From: an uncultured Barnesiella sp.
GTDB lineage: Bacteria; Bacteroidota; Bacteroidia; Bacteroidales; Barnesiellaceae
Assembly: GCA_944320015.1 (NCBI GenBank)
Contig: CALUFO010000011.1
Coordinates: 1 to 64,000, forward strand
DNA length: 64,000 nucleotides
Direction: 5' to 3'
Both the position numbers and the translations under genes were made by a program. The notes beneath the pieces are model-generated. The model ran no database searches. It had not been told where the DNA came from and saw nothing but the letters and a program-made list of their open reading frames with translations. Of the stretch, positions 10,343-19,416 are shown piece by piece; within the stretch, counting starts at the first letter, position 1, and every line of letters starts with the position of its first letter.

Positions 10343-11179
10343 TTATTTCCCCCGGTACGCCGAGGGGGATTGTCCGGTATTTTGTTTGAAGAATTTGCCA
10401 AAGAAAGATTGGTTGGCAAAATGCAACTCGTCTGAAATCTCTTGAATACTTAGTGTGGTGGTTTTGAGCAGTTGCTTTGCTTTCATGATGACAAAGTAAG
10501 TGATGAGATCGTGGGCGGTTTTGTTGCTTAGTTGCTTGATGACAGAGGAGAGGTGTTTGGGCGATATATATAGTTTATCGGCATAGAAAGCGACACTTCG
10601 GCTCTCTTTGTAGTGCTCGCGGAGCAGGGAGAGGAATTTCCATAAAATCTCCTCTTTGCGAGATATTTTTATGGATTTGTGCTCTTTTCTGTCGGTGAAG
10701 GTTTGATTCAATTCCAGAAAGAAAGTCGAGAGCAGGGAGAAGATGATAGCATCGTCGACATGGGCTTCGTAGCGGTTTTGTATCAGGTTCAAGTAGGTTT
10801 CGATGGTCTCCATTTCGGCCGGTGAGAACACATTATGCGGGTGGCCTATGATATAGGAGCTTAACGAAAAAACCGTATTTAGGTCGAAGAAAGAATTTTG
10901 ATCGGTGGACGGGAAGGTTATCGATAGGAATCTGGCTTGGAAATCGTCGCTTGTATCCAATGTTTTCCAAATGATGCCGGGATAGAAAACGACGAGGCTG
11001 CGAGGTTCCAAAATATGTTCTGTGAAATTCAGTTGTATGGTTTTACGGCCTTGGGTGCATAACAAAAAGGTGATTCGGTGGGGCGATATGTGTAACTGGT
11101 CGTTCTCGGTGGAGATATTCGGTCGCTCGAAAGAGAGCGAGAATCGACCGTGTATATGTGGGCTGGGTAACTTTTCCAT
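10343..11179 (-). CDS. AraC-family transcriptional regulator
   Basis: 278 residues. The N-terminal part looks like a cupin-type effector domain (HRITFLLCTQGRKTIQLNFTEHILEPRSLVVFYPG); the C-terminal hundred residues are the double helix-turn-helix of AraC proteins (YADKLYISPKHLSSVIKQLS, then IQEISDELHFANQSFFGKFFKQ and GQSPSAYRGK). The family usually senses a sugar or small molecule. It stands immediately upstream of the beta-galactosidase gene on the same strand, its most likely target and co-transcript. A TATTTTTG element precedes it. Confidence 0.88.
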   Translation of the reverse strand: MEKLPSPHIHGRFSLSFERPNISTENDQLHISPHRITFLLCTQGRKTIQLNFTEHILEPRSLVVFYPGIIWKTLDTSDDFQARFLSITFPSTDQNSFFDLNTVFSLSSYIIGHPHNVFSPAEMETIETYLNLIQNRYEAHVDDAIIFSLLSTFFLELNQTFTDRKEHKSIKISRKEEILWKFLSLLREHYKESRSVAFYADKLYISPKHLSSVIKQLSNKTAHDLITYFVIMKAKQLLKTTTLSIQEISDELHFANQSFFGKFFKQNTGQSPSAYRGK

Positions 11180-11224
11180 GGATTTTTCGCATCTTGCGCA
11201 AATCGCTCGCTAAGTCGGGTTGCA

Positions 11225-11232
11225 CAAAAATA
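11225..11232 (-). promoter_or_regulatory. TAnnTTTG promoter element (TATTTTTG)
   Basis: Minus-strand match 46 bases upstream of the AraC regulator start; likely promoter of the regulator/beta-galactosidase pair. Confidence 0.45.
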
Positions 11233-11340
11233 AATATTTTACCCGAGAATTGCAACTTCGTATGGAAGAGTTCATACAAATTTACACGATAATTGCTTTT
11301 TAGGGAAAGAATCGATAGGAAAAAGAGGGATAAAGTGATA

Positions 11341-11374
11341 AAAAAAACCAAAGCTCCGGAGCTTTGGTTTTTTT
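11341..11374 (-). terminator. Perfect 34-base palindrome, terminator of the SusCD-type locus
   Basis: A7-CCAAAGCTC followed directly by its exact complement, with A and T runs on both outer edges, so it can terminate on either strand. It starts 21 bases beyond the stop of the T9SS-targeted beta-helix gene and separates that operon from the AraC gene. Confidence 0.85.
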
Positions 11375-11394
11375 ATGGGTAACAGCAAACAGTA

Positions 11395-12759
11395 TTACTT
11401 CTTGATGATAGAGGTTGTCAGTGTGCCGTTTTGGGTTTTAACTACGATTTGGTAGAATCCGGGAACAAGGCTCTGCAAGTCGAGTTGTCCCGACGCCAGT
11501 ATATTGGACGAGTAAACCAGCGTGCCGGCAATCGAGTAAACGTCGGCTTGGTATGCGCCGTCGGCGTCGATGTAGAGAATGTTGTTCACGGGGTTGGGGT
11601 AGCATTTCAATTCGGTGTTGTCGGCGCCGACGGTGGTGATACCGCTTTCTTCCACATATTGGTATGCGCCCAAGTCGATGTTGAAGTCTTCATCGAGGCA
11701 GAGGTTGCCGTCCAAGTCGTAGGTGTTGTCGGTCAAGAGGCCGGCGGGGTCGTCACCTGCGGCGATCAGGGGCGATTCGGCTGTGAGGTGGTAGTCTCCG
11801 TTTTCGGGGTCTACGAATTTAGGAGCTTTGGCAGCTGTGGTTTCCTCGGTGGCTTCGGTGTCGGTATTGTTGTCCAAAGCCAGTTTAATACAGCTTGCGT
11901 CGAGAACGATTGTCGACCCGTCTTTTGCAGCTTCGCCCGCTACATAGTCATAGCCCCAAGTGTTACGGCCGTTGTCATTCTCGGTCTCGCTGATAGCCGT
12001 GTTGTAAAATTCTACGTTGGCTCCTGCGTCGATGCGGATGTTACCGGGCGTGTTGCCCCACATGATGGTGTTGTAGAAACGCATATTGCCGGCTAAGACA
12101 TAGATTCCACCTACACGATTCCAATCGAAATCGCCTTCTCCCACGTTGTCGACGATGGTGGTGTTGCAGAAAGTAACCGATCCGTGGCTACGCAGGATAC
12201 CGAATTTCGAAGACACCTTGTTGCGGGTGAAGAGACAGTTGGAGATGGTGATGCTACTGTTGGCATCGGAATAGATGCCGACAGTCTCGGTGGCGGCATT
12301 GTCCCGGAAGATACAGTTGTTGATTTGGAGCGAGCCGTAGACTTCGAGAAGCATGCGGTTCCCGGCGCTGAGCAGGTCGCAGTTGGCAAATTCGAGGTTG
12401 TCGAAATATACCGTGCGGGAAGTGCTGTTGCCTCCGATCGAGAACATGGTGCAGTTGGAGGTGAATACCGGTCTGATCTTTATGTCACGTTGGTCAAATG
12501 CGGTTTCGCCACCTTTGAAACCACCATAGAGGCGAGCTCCTTGTCCCAGATAGAAGCCAGCTTTCATATTGTAAGTACCTTCTTTAATCCACGCTTCGGC
12601 ATCGACTTTCGATTTCAAACTGTCGATAGGTGCTGCGTTTTCCCAAGAAGAGCCGTCGCCCGTACCGTCGGGGGCGATATAGATCACTGCGCTGGCGCGC
12701 GTTCCGCATAAGGCAAAAACTGCCGTCAAGAATACAAAAAGTAAATTTTTCGCTTTCAT
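11395..12759 (-). CDS. Right-handed beta-helix protein with T9SS C-terminal sorting domain
   Basis: 454 residues. Signal peptide (MKAKNLLFVFLTAVFALCGTRASA), then a parallel beta-helix of the choice-of-anchor type (APDGTGDGSSWENA, LYGGFKGGETAFDQRD, repeated short strands such as NCIFRDNAATE and NCLFTRNKV, closing DLDGNLCLDEDFNIDLGAYQY). The last 70 residues match the type A sorting domain of the type IX secretion system: KCYPNPVNNILYIDADG, VYSIAGTLVYSS, LQSLVPGFYQIVV. It should therefore be secreted and attached to the cell surface. Last gene of the sigma/FecR/SusCD locus, after an 87-base gap. Ligand or substrate unknown; a polysaccharide-binding or lyase-like role is inference. Confidence 0.82.
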   Translation of the reverse strand: MKAKNLLFVFLTAVFALCGTRASAVIYIAPDGTGDGSSWENAAPIDSLKSKVDAEAWIKEGTYNMKAGFYLGQGARLYGGFKGGETAFDQRDIKIRPVFTSNCTMFSIGGNSTSRTVYFDNLEFANCDLLSAGNRMLLEVYGSLQINNCIFRDNAATETVGIYSDANSSITISNCLFTRNKVSSKFGILRSHGSVTFCNTTIVDNVGEGDFDWNRVGGIYVLAGNMRFYNTIMWGNTPGNIRIDAGANVEFYNTAISETENDNGRNTWGYDYVAGEAAKDGSTIVLDASCIKLALDNNTDTEATEETTAAKAPKFVDPENGDYHLTAESPLIAAGDDPAGLLTDNTYDLDGNLCLDEDFNIDLGAYQYVEESGITTVGADNTELKCYPNPVNNILYIDADGAYQADVYSIAGTLVYSSNILASGQLDLQSLVPGFYQIVVKTQNGTLTTSIIKK

Positions 12760-12846
12760 AGTTTTTAAATTTTTAGTGAATGACTTTGTGTATAAAGACT
12801 TGGTAGGTTCGTATCCGGAGTTTGACTTTCCAAGGCATTATTTTGT

Positions 12847-13791
12847 TTATTCGCCAATGTGATGTATGGGTGGATAACTGAACGTGTTGTCGATCATCCA
12901 CCGGGCTTTGTATATTTTATAGTTTTGTTTTTGAAAGAGTATATTGCCCTCGGGATCGATGAGGCGGTCGGACCACCACGATTCGGTGGGCTGGAGCATG
13001 AGCGTGGGTATGTCGCCGGGACCCGAAGAGATACTTTTGATTTCTTTGATGTCATAGGCGAGCGAGCATTTGCCCGACACGATGTCGTACCGGAATACTT
13101 TCCCGTTGGTTGTCCAGTAGAGGGCATATTCGCCGTAGATTGGGAAAAGGTCGTGCGACCCCTCGGTTCCTGTGCCGGAGAGGCGGTAAAGCTCTTTCCG
13201 GTTTACGAGAGCGGGATTCTCTTTGTCGAAGTTGTATTCATAGGACACGAGACAATTGTTTGCGGTGGTGTAGAGGAGGTTTTTCAACCTGTCCCACACG
13301 ACGTTGTGCGCCGCCGATACAGAATAGGTCTCGATAGCTGAGCCCGTACCGGCGATGGTGTCGGTGCGGAAGATGCTCACTTGCTGGTCGGTCGAGGATG
13401 CCGTCACGATATTTCCGTCGGGGAGCAACTCGGCTGAATGCGGGTTTTCACCGGCATAGGCATAGAACATGACTTTCTTGTCGGCGATACGAATCAATGC
13501 CACAGCTCCGCCCGAAGCGGTGACGAGGAGATACTTGCCGTTGTAGACGGGCTTGACCTCGCTGGGGTTGTGGAACCAGATTTGTTTGGCCGACGGGATA
13601 GACGATGTGGCCACCCTCCACTCCCACAGAATCGTGCCGTTTTCTCGGGCGATGATAAACGCGCGGTTGGCCTGCTCGGCGATGGCTATCTCTCTCGATA
13701 CGCGGGGGGCACAGCCGCAGTCGGCCTTTATGGTCGGGTCGACTACGGCGATGCACAGAGCAATCATTATGAGTTTGAGGTTTGCTTTCAT
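12847..13791 (-). CDS. Secreted beta-propeller protein (DUF6528-like)
   Basis: 314 residues with a signal peptide (MKANLKLIMIALCIAVVDPTIKA). The mature part shows repeated WD/PQQ-like blades: RAFIIARENGTILWEWRV, KYLLVTASGGAVALIRI, LLPDGNIVTASSTDQQVSIF, NLLYTTANNCLVSYEY, GEYALYWTTNGKVFRYDI. It resembles a Bacteroidetes family of secreted propellers that I recall as DUF6528, often encoded beside phosphodiester glycosidases; that assignment is from memory. It starts 10 bases after the NAGPA-type gene, so the two are co-translated. No catalytic residues can be named. The start at 13791 is chosen because it begins the signal peptide. Confidence 0.72.
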   Translation of the reverse strand: MKANLKLIMIALCIAVVDPTIKADCGCAPRVSREIAIAEQANRAFIIARENGTILWEWRVATSSIPSAKQIWFHNPSEVKPVYNGKYLLVTASGGAVALIRIADKKVMFYAYAGENPHSAELLPDGNIVTASSTDQQVSIFRTDTIAGTGSAIETYSVSAAHNVVWDRLKNLLYTTANNCLVSYEYNFDKENPALVNRKELYRLSGTGTEGSHDLFPIYGEYALYWTTNGKVFRYDIVSGKCSLAYDIKEIKSISSGPGDIPTLMLQPTESWWSDRLIDPEGNILFQKQNYKIYKARWMIDNTFSYPPIHHIGE

Positions 13792-13801
13792 ACGACAAGG
13801 G

Positions 13802-14734
13802 TTATGATTGTTTTTCGATGACCAGAATACCGTTGGAAATGGTACGCGGTCCACCTTCGTCCGAAGGACTGTTCACGACGGGGAATGTCACCAGCCCGTC
13901 GGGTTTGGTCTTGCGCACGATGAGGGTGGTGGAGCCACCTCCGTCCAAGGCGATAGCATCGGTACAGCCCAGTGCGTTGAACAGCAGGGATAAGGCGTTC
14001 ATGTCGAAGCCTGCGGAGTAGCCTTCCTGCCGGCCGTCGACTACGAGGAAGTAGAGGGTTTTGCCTACGATTCCTACCGCTGTGCGGGGCTGGCGGGTCG
14101 AGGATTGGGCGATGTCAGCGCTTACGGATTGTATCTGTCCGTCTTTCATGAGGAGGCCATATCCGCCGATTACTTCCTGCATGTCGTCCAAGTAGGGGAA
14201 TATGTCGTTGACCGTGCCGATTCCCACGGTTCCGTCTTTTTTCTTGTAGATGACTTCGGTGTGCCCTTCGTAATAGGTGGTTCTGATAGCCACGCCGTCT
14301 TTGTAGAATAGCCCCATGGGAATCAGTTGCCCCGACGAATCGCCAGCCCAGAAGTCGCCGTTCACGCCCAGCCACACGGTTTTGCCGTTACCTTCGGCCG
14401 CGCCGGCGTGTACCGGCATAATGGCGTCGGGGTTGGGGAGCTCGGGTTTATCGTTGGGGGTGGAGGCGATGATAGTTACCTTGTCGAGATCGACCCGGGC
14501 GACGAACATGTGCATTCTCTCCCCGGCGTTATTGAAATCGATTTCGGAAACGACCACTCCGTCGCGAAGCGTATTGACCGACTCGCTGTACACTTCGTCG
14601 ATAACGCCGCTCTTCGATTTCAAGTCGGTGAGTATGGCCGAGTAGTTTTTATCCTTATCGTCGTCGGAGGAGCAAGAAGGAAACGCTATCGACGACAAGA
14701 GAAGCACGAAAAATAATTTATATAAGGGTTTCAT
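13802..14734 (-). CDS. Phosphodiester glycosidase (NAGPA family) lipoprotein
   Basis: 310-residue lipoprotein (lipobox Cys21 in SIAFPSC). Belongs to the family of N-acetylglucosamine-1-phosphodiester alpha-N-acetylglucosaminidase, which cleaves a sugar-1-phosphodiester. All typical motifs are intact: GVNGDFW (123-129), PRTAVG (216-221), VDGR (232-235), LDGGGSTT (263-270) and RTISNGI (297-303). Expected in the periplasm or on the outer-membrane surface. It belongs to the SusCD-type operon, 39 bases after the BACON/beta-helix gene, and has a degenerate paralogue two genes upstream. A glycan or lipid carrying a sugar phosphodiester is the inferred target of the locus. Confidence 0.88.
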   Translation of the reverse strand: MKPLYKLFFVLLLSSIAFPSCSSDDDKDKNYSAILTDLKSKSGVIDEVYSESVNTLRDGVVVSEIDFNNAGERMHMFVARVDLDKVTIIASTPNDKPELPNPDAIMPVHAGAAEGNGKTVWLGVNGDFWAGDSSGQLIPMGLFYKDGVAIRTTYYEGHTEVIYKKKDGTVGIGTVNDIFPYLDDMQEVIGGYGLLMKDGQIQSVSADIAQSSTRQPRTAVGIVGKTLYFLVVDGRQEGYSAGFDMNALSLLFNALGCTDAIALDGGGSTTLIVRKTKPDGLVTFPVVNSPSDEGGPRTISNGILVIEKQS

Positions 14735-14773
14735 GATTTTAATGAGATTTTAATGATTGAACAATAGTTGGGT

Positions 14774-16666
14774 TTATTGAGGAAATTCATATGCTCCTAT
14801 GTCGACGGCGGCTCCGCTCTTGCGTTTGTTCCCGACAATGTCGTAGGTGAGGTTCAACGGGTCGATGGCCGAGTCGAGACCTTTGTCGATACAGAAGGAG
14901 CCGCTGCGGAGGCTGAAATCCTCGCTGCCCGAGCTGGGGTTGGTGAACTGCGGCCCGTCGGAAGCGTCGTTGGAGGGAGAAAGGTCGACGACGTTGCTCT
15001 TCGTCGGTTCTACGTTGACTTTATCGCCGGTTTGAATGGCACAGTTGTAGAGCTTGACGTTTTCAGCCGTATAAAGTTGGTGGAAACTGCCCTTGGGACG
15101 ATTGTCCTTGTTGCCCCACAGGAGTACATTGTACGCTTCGGTTCCGGCATCCATGCGGAGTCCTCCACCGGCACCGCCGTTACCTACGTTGTTGGCGATA
15201 GTGGTGTTGTAGAGTTTCGTGCCGTTGGCGACGTGAACGATGGCGCTGGTAGTACCTGTCGAGGTGTTGCCGTAGAATACACAGTTGATAAGTTCGCAAC
15301 TATCGAAATAACCGCCGGGGTTCTTGCCATAAGTGTTGTTTCTGATGATACAGTTCCTGAGGCCACGGCCGCCATAGATCTCGAGCGTGCCCACATATTC
15401 CGACGCACTGTTGGCTCCCTCGAAGATAAAGCCGTCGAGGAACACCCGCAGCCCGTTGCCATTAGACCAAGCGTTCATGGTTTGGAAAGGCCCGCCGATG
15501 ATTGTCGACTTTTGGGTGCGGTCACGTTGGCTTCGTTTGGTTTCGTTGCCGTTGAATCCGCCGAAGGCGTTCACCTCTTTCCAGTTGAGCGTGGTGGTGA
15601 TTTGGTAATCGCCTTTGGCTACCCACAATTCTTTGAGTTTCGCATAGTCGGCGGCTGTAAGCCCTTGTGCGATAGTGTTGTAGGCTCGTTCCCAGCTGCT
15701 TCCGTCGCCGCCGGCGGGAGCGTCGGCCCGCACATAGACAATCTCATCGGCGGCCCGTTGGGTGATGTATAGGGTGTCGGCTATGGCCGAAGGGTCGCTC
15801 TTGCTTGCGACAGTGACATAGCCATATCGTTCGTCGTAGTCGAGGTTTTCGTCGACAGTGACAGAGATACTGAGGTCGGTGCGTTGTCCGGGGGTAGAGA
15901 TAGCGGGAAGCTCGCTCACCTTAATCCAATCGGACGATACTTTGGCTTCGGTCTCGTCGTTGACTGTGATTAAGAACTCCGAAGCGTTGCCTGCCCGTTG
16001 AATGATAAGGTCTTTCTCTTCGGGAAGGAGAGCCCAGGCCGCCAATGCGTCTTGTGTGGTTTGCATGACAGTGAGGGTTTCTTCGACGGTTTGATTGGCG
16101 TCGAACAGCCTGATTGTTTGCCGCTTGATGTTCCCGGTACCGTTGACGTCGGCGTGAATGCTCAAGTCGCCGCTTTCGGTTTTTGTGAAGGAGAAGCCGT
16201 CGCCCTCGATGGTTTCGAATTGCCAGTTTTGGTTGGTCACGATGTCGACAAGTTCGTCACCGCCCTGCCGGTTGAAGTAAACGATTTTCTTGGGTAGTGT
16301 GATGAGACTTCCCCGGCCGAGCTGAGTGACGGGAATACGTTTAGTGAGTTGGTCCATAAGTCTGATTTCGACGTATCCCTCACGGTCGGTCATTTGGGCG
16401 TTTTCGCCGATTTCGAGGACAATGGAGTCGGGTTTCAAGGCGTTCCCCCGGTTCCGTCTGATGTTGATCCATTCGGTCTCGGTCTCGGCGAACCACGGGT
16501 AAGTCGACCTGAGATTGAGGACGACTCGTTCGGAGAGCGGGCCGATAGAGACTTCGTCTTGTATGGTCAGTTCGGGAGTCTCTTTGCGGATTACACCGTC
16601 GTCGTTGCAGGCAACGAGAAGGAGAATAGCTCCCAGTAGCGTGTATTTCAATAATTTATCTTTCAT
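14774..16666 (-). CDS. BACON-type and beta-helix surface lipoprotein
   Basis: 630-residue lipoprotein (MKDKLLKYTLLGAILLLVAC, lipobox LVAC). The N-terminal 300 residues look like three BACON/Ig-like modules, each with a TxxWxxx-type strand and a closing (V/I)xQ strand (WFAETETEWINI ... IPVTQLGRG; NWQFETIEGDGFSF ... LTVMQTTQ; VSSDWIKVSELP ... LYITQRA). The rest is a parallel beta-helix starting GGDGSSWERAYNTIAQG and ending DIVGNKRKSGAAVDIGAYEF, closely parallel in layout to the T9SS-targeted beta-helix protein of the same operon. Likely a surface glycan-binding protein at the SusE/F-like position of the locus. No catalytic residues visible. Confidence 0.8.
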   Translation of the reverse strand: MKDKLLKYTLLGAILLLVACNDDGVIRKETPELTIQDEVSIGPLSERVVLNLRSTYPWFAETETEWINIRRNRGNALKPDSIVLEIGENAQMTDREGYVEIRLMDQLTKRIPVTQLGRGSLITLPKKIVYFNRQGGDELVDIVTNQNWQFETIEGDGFSFTKTESGDLSIHADVNGTGNIKRQTIRLFDANQTVEETLTVMQTTQDALAAWALLPEEKDLIIQRAGNASEFLITVNDETEAKVSSDWIKVSELPAISTPGQRTDLSISVTVDENLDYDERYGYVTVASKSDPSAIADTLYITQRAADEIVYVRADAPAGGDGSSWERAYNTIAQGLTAADYAKLKELWVAKGDYQITTTLNWKEVNAFGGFNGNETKRSQRDRTQKSTIIGGPFQTMNAWSNGNGLRVFLDGFIFEGANSASEYVGTLEIYGGRGLRNCIIRNNTYGKNPGGYFDSCELINCVFYGNTSTGTTSAIVHVANGTKLYNTTIANNVGNGGAGGGLRMDAGTEAYNVLLWGNKDNRPKGSFHQLYTAENVKLYNCAIQTGDKVNVEPTKSNVVDLSPSNDASDGPQFTNPSSGSEDFSLRSGSFCIDKGLDSAIDPLNLTYDIVGNKRKSGAAVDIGAYEFPQ

Positions 16667-16685
16667 AGTCGTGTGTGTTAATGCG

Positions 16686-17618
16686 TTATTGTTTGTCGAT
16701 TATCAACAGTCCGTTCAAGACATCTTGCGGGAAGGATTGTTGCAGCTTGTTGAGCGTGTTAAATTCCACGCCCGACGCGGTTTCTTCTCTCACGGCAAGA
16801 GTGGTGTACACGTCGCCACGGAGGTTGAGCGCTTGATAGCAGCCGGCGCCTTGGCTGATATACATGGCGTCTTTCAGCCTGATTCCGGTCGATTGCTCGG
16901 GGGTGCTCCCTTCGACGACGAAGATGTAGAATTTCGAAGCGTCGGCGTTGGTTCCCACGAAGGTGCGGGCTTGCAGTGCCATGGTATTGTCGTCGGCCAT
17001 GAACGCGCCAAATTCACCGTCCTCCAAGAGGCGTTGCGCTCCGCCGATGGCATGCACGGCTTGATTTTTAAGGACGAGGAAGTCGGATACAGAGCAGATG
17101 CGTACTTTCCCGTCTTGTGTGACCACCACGCAGTTGTCTTCGCCGCTTTCGGCCGATTCCTTGATGGCCACGCCGTCTTTATAGAACAGCCCGGTGGCTT
17201 GTGTGCCGTTGAAGTTCCCGCCGTTGACGGCCAGCCACACTTTCATGCCGGCTTTTTCGGCGCTCATGGCTTGCTCGGGAATAGATTCGAGGGTCGAGAT
17301 GCCCGATGTTTTATTACCGGGCGAGGAGGCCGCTACGGTAATGTTTTTGTTCAAGTCGACTACCGCCACGATGAGCCGGGTGGGCTCGAGCATGTAGGTG
17401 CAAGAAATGTCGGTGATTTCTACGCCGTCGCATAAGTTGTAGGTAACCTCCGACTCGATGCTTTGGATATAGTCGGTATTGGCGGCGATGTTTTGGACCA
17501 AAGTCGATTTCCCGCCTTTCGTGTCGATGGCGTCGTCGTTTTTATCGCAGCTGGCGGTGGCTATGGCAAGCAGCAGCGCCGGGAGTATGCAGAGGGAGAA
17601 TTTACAAATCTTTTTCAT
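16686..17618 (-). CDS. NAGPA-family paralogue with degenerate active-site motifs
   Basis: 310-residue lipoprotein (lipobox TASC, Cys24), the same length as the NAGPA-family gene at 13802-14734 and alignable along its whole length (GLFYKDGVAI and the C-terminal NG-IL-I are shared). The active-site motifs have drifted: GVNGDFW became AVNGGNFNG (130-138), PRTAVG became ARTFVG (217-222), VDG became VEG, and LDGGGSTTL became LRGDVYTTL (266-274), which loses the Asp and the Gly-rich turn. Hydrolysis is therefore unlikely by the known mechanism; a binding role is the simplest reading. It starts 25 bases after susD, the slot where SusE-type surface binding proteins normally lie. Confidence 0.8.
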   Translation of the reverse strand: MKKICKFSLCILPALLLAIATASCDKNDDAIDTKGGKSTLVQNIAANTDYIQSIESEVTYNLCDGVEITDISCTYMLEPTRLIVAVVDLNKNITVAASSPGNKTSGISTLESIPEQAMSAEKAGMKVWLAVNGGNFNGTQATGLFYKDGVAIKESAESGEDNCVVVTQDGKVRICSVSDFLVLKNQAVHAIGGAQRLLEDGEFGAFMADDNTMALQARTFVGTNADASKFYIFVVEGSTPEQSTGIRLKDAMYISQGAGCYQALNLRGDVYTTLAVREETASGVEFNTLNKLQQSFPQDVLNGLLIIDKQ

Positions 17619-17643
17619 TGTGTAGAGTGTTATGCGTTTCGGA

Positions 17644-19404
17644 TTATTCCCAGCCCGGGTTTTGAGGCAACAGGTTGGGATTGAGAGAAGTCTCGTTTAG
17701 CGGGATATTGAAAAGATAGTTCTTTTCGGTGAAATTGGGCTTGTAGTCCACACGGAGGTCGTAGGGCATGATGAAGCCGTCTTTGATAGGCACTTTCCCG
17801 TCGAGATAAGAGAGTTCCTGAGCGGTGTACATGTTGGACTTCGCACCTCTTTTGGGGCGGTTCAGCAGGTCGCCCGCATGCCAGCGCAGAATATCCATGT
17901 AGCGCAGGCCTTCGCCGAAGAGTTCGACTCTCCGTTCCCGGCGGATTTCACGAATGAGCCAAGCGTTGGGGCCTTTTATGATGGGATATTTCTCGATCAT
18001 GTCGGGGTCTTCGCCTTCGGCGGGTGGGTTGGCCGAGAGCATGAAGGTGAGTCCGGCTCGCTGACGAAGGAGGTTGATGGTTTTATCGAGTTCGGGGTCT
18101 TCACCCAGTTCGGCACCGGCTTCGGCACGAATCAGGAGAATTTCGGCATAGCGGAAAATGGGGGAGTCGACACTGCCTTGGAAACGCAAATCGACATATT
18201 CGTCGGGATTATAATATTTGGCGATGCAGTATCCCGTCGTGGAGGTTCCATAGTAAGGTCTGTCGTCGGTGCCTTGCATATAGGAGAAGATGTTCGGCGC
18301 TCCGCCCACTCTTTTCCCGTTGACGGTTTTCCACAGGTAATAGCAGTCGTCACCGTCGGCAGGATTGCATATCGTTTGGAGGAGACGGGGATCTCTTTGC
18401 CTCATCTCGATAGACGAACTCTTATTCTTATGGCAGCTACACAGGGAGATGGGCAGTCCGGTGCGGGCGCAGAGGTACTCCTCGAAGCAGTCGCGGCTCA
18501 TGCCGTAGTTCGAGAGGGGTAGCCCTCGGCTGATGTCGTGCCCCATGTTGATAGAGGCGTCGTACTCTTTGGACAAGATGACTTCGCTGTTCCCGATGTA
18601 ATTGTCTTGTATGAAGAGGTTGTAGTAGGGTTTCTCGCCCGTGTTGTAGAGGCTGTAACCATACTCGGGTTTCATGAGCTCTCCAGCGGCGTTGTAGGCT
18701 TCGCGGAGGAATTTCTCGGAGCCTTCGAGGTCGCGGTACAACCGCCAAGTGCCTTCAAAGAGGCATACTCTGGCTTTGAGGGCGAGGGCGGCGTCTTTGC
18801 TGACCCGGGTCACATCGCTTTTCTTCGGCATCAGCTCTATGGCTTTATCGAGGCACATGAGAATGGAGTCCATGACGATGTAGCGCGAGTCGCGGCCTTT
18901 GTATAGCTCGGGACTGTCGGTGTCGAGCGGGTGGGTGTACCAAGGCACGTCGCCAAATCGCATGACTTTGTTGAAGTAGTCCATGGCCTTGAAGAAATAT
19001 ATTTCTCCGGCGCATTGGTTCTTGGCCGATTCGACGGCGGGCGACTTCATGTAGTTATCGAGAAACTCGTTGCAGCCTCTGATGATAGACCACGACCATT
19101 GGCTGTCGGAGGTAGAGACTAAGTTTTGTCCCCACGCGATGGTGTTTGCCCCGGTGGAGTAGATGTTATCGGATTGGCAGTCTTTTGAGATGAATTCAAT
19201 GGCTCCGTCGGTGTTTGGGTTTCCTTGCCCGATGATGAGTTTGGGATAGAAAGTATTGCAGTATTGTTCCAAAGCCGAGGCGTTGGCGGTTTCCCAATAG
19301 TGGTTGCTCTCGATTACGTCCTCGGGTTGGAGGTCGAGGTAGTCTTCGCAACTTGCCAGCAACAGGCCCGGAACGATGGAGAGATAGACAAATATCTTTT
19401 TCAT
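17644..19404 (-). CDS. SusD/RagB-family nutrient-binding lipoprotein
   Basis: 586-residue outer-membrane lipoprotein (MKKIFVYLSIVPGLLLASC; lipobox LASC). Shows the SusD layout: N-terminal EDYLDLQPEDVIESNHYWETA, TPR-like helices (AKNQCAGEIYFFKAMDYFNKVMRFGDVPW), and C-terminal RYAEILLIRAEAGAELGE with RRERRVELFGEGLRYMDILRW, NIPLNETSLNPNLLPQNPGW at the end. It lids the SusC transporter and captures an oligosaccharide or related ligand. The gene begins 12 bases after the susC stop. Confidence 0.94.
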   Translation of the reverse strand: MKKIFVYLSIVPGLLLASCEDYLDLQPEDVIESNHYWETANASALEQYCNTFYPKLIIGQGNPNTDGAIEFISKDCQSDNIYSTGANTIAWGQNLVSTSDSQWSWSIIRGCNEFLDNYMKSPAVESAKNQCAGEIYFFKAMDYFNKVMRFGDVPWYTHPLDTDSPELYKGRDSRYIVMDSILMCLDKAIELMPKKSDVTRVSKDAALALKARVCLFEGTWRLYRDLEGSEKFLREAYNAAGELMKPEYGYSLYNTGEKPYYNLFIQDNYIGNSEVILSKEYDASINMGHDISRGLPLSNYGMSRDCFEEYLCARTGLPISLCSCHKNKSSSIEMRQRDPRLLQTICNPADGDDCYYLWKTVNGKRVGGAPNIFSYMQGTDDRPYYGTSTTGYCIAKYYNPDEYVDLRFQGSVDSPIFRYAEILLIRAEAGAELGEDPELDKTINLLRQRAGLTFMLSANPPAEGEDPDMIEKYPIIKGPNAWLIREIRRERRVELFGEGLRYMDILRWHAGDLLNRPKRGAKSNMYTAQELSYLDGKVPIKDGFIMPYDLRVDYKPNFTEKNYLFNIPLNETSLNPNLLPQNPGWE

Positions 19405-19416
19405 AGGACTTAGCGA

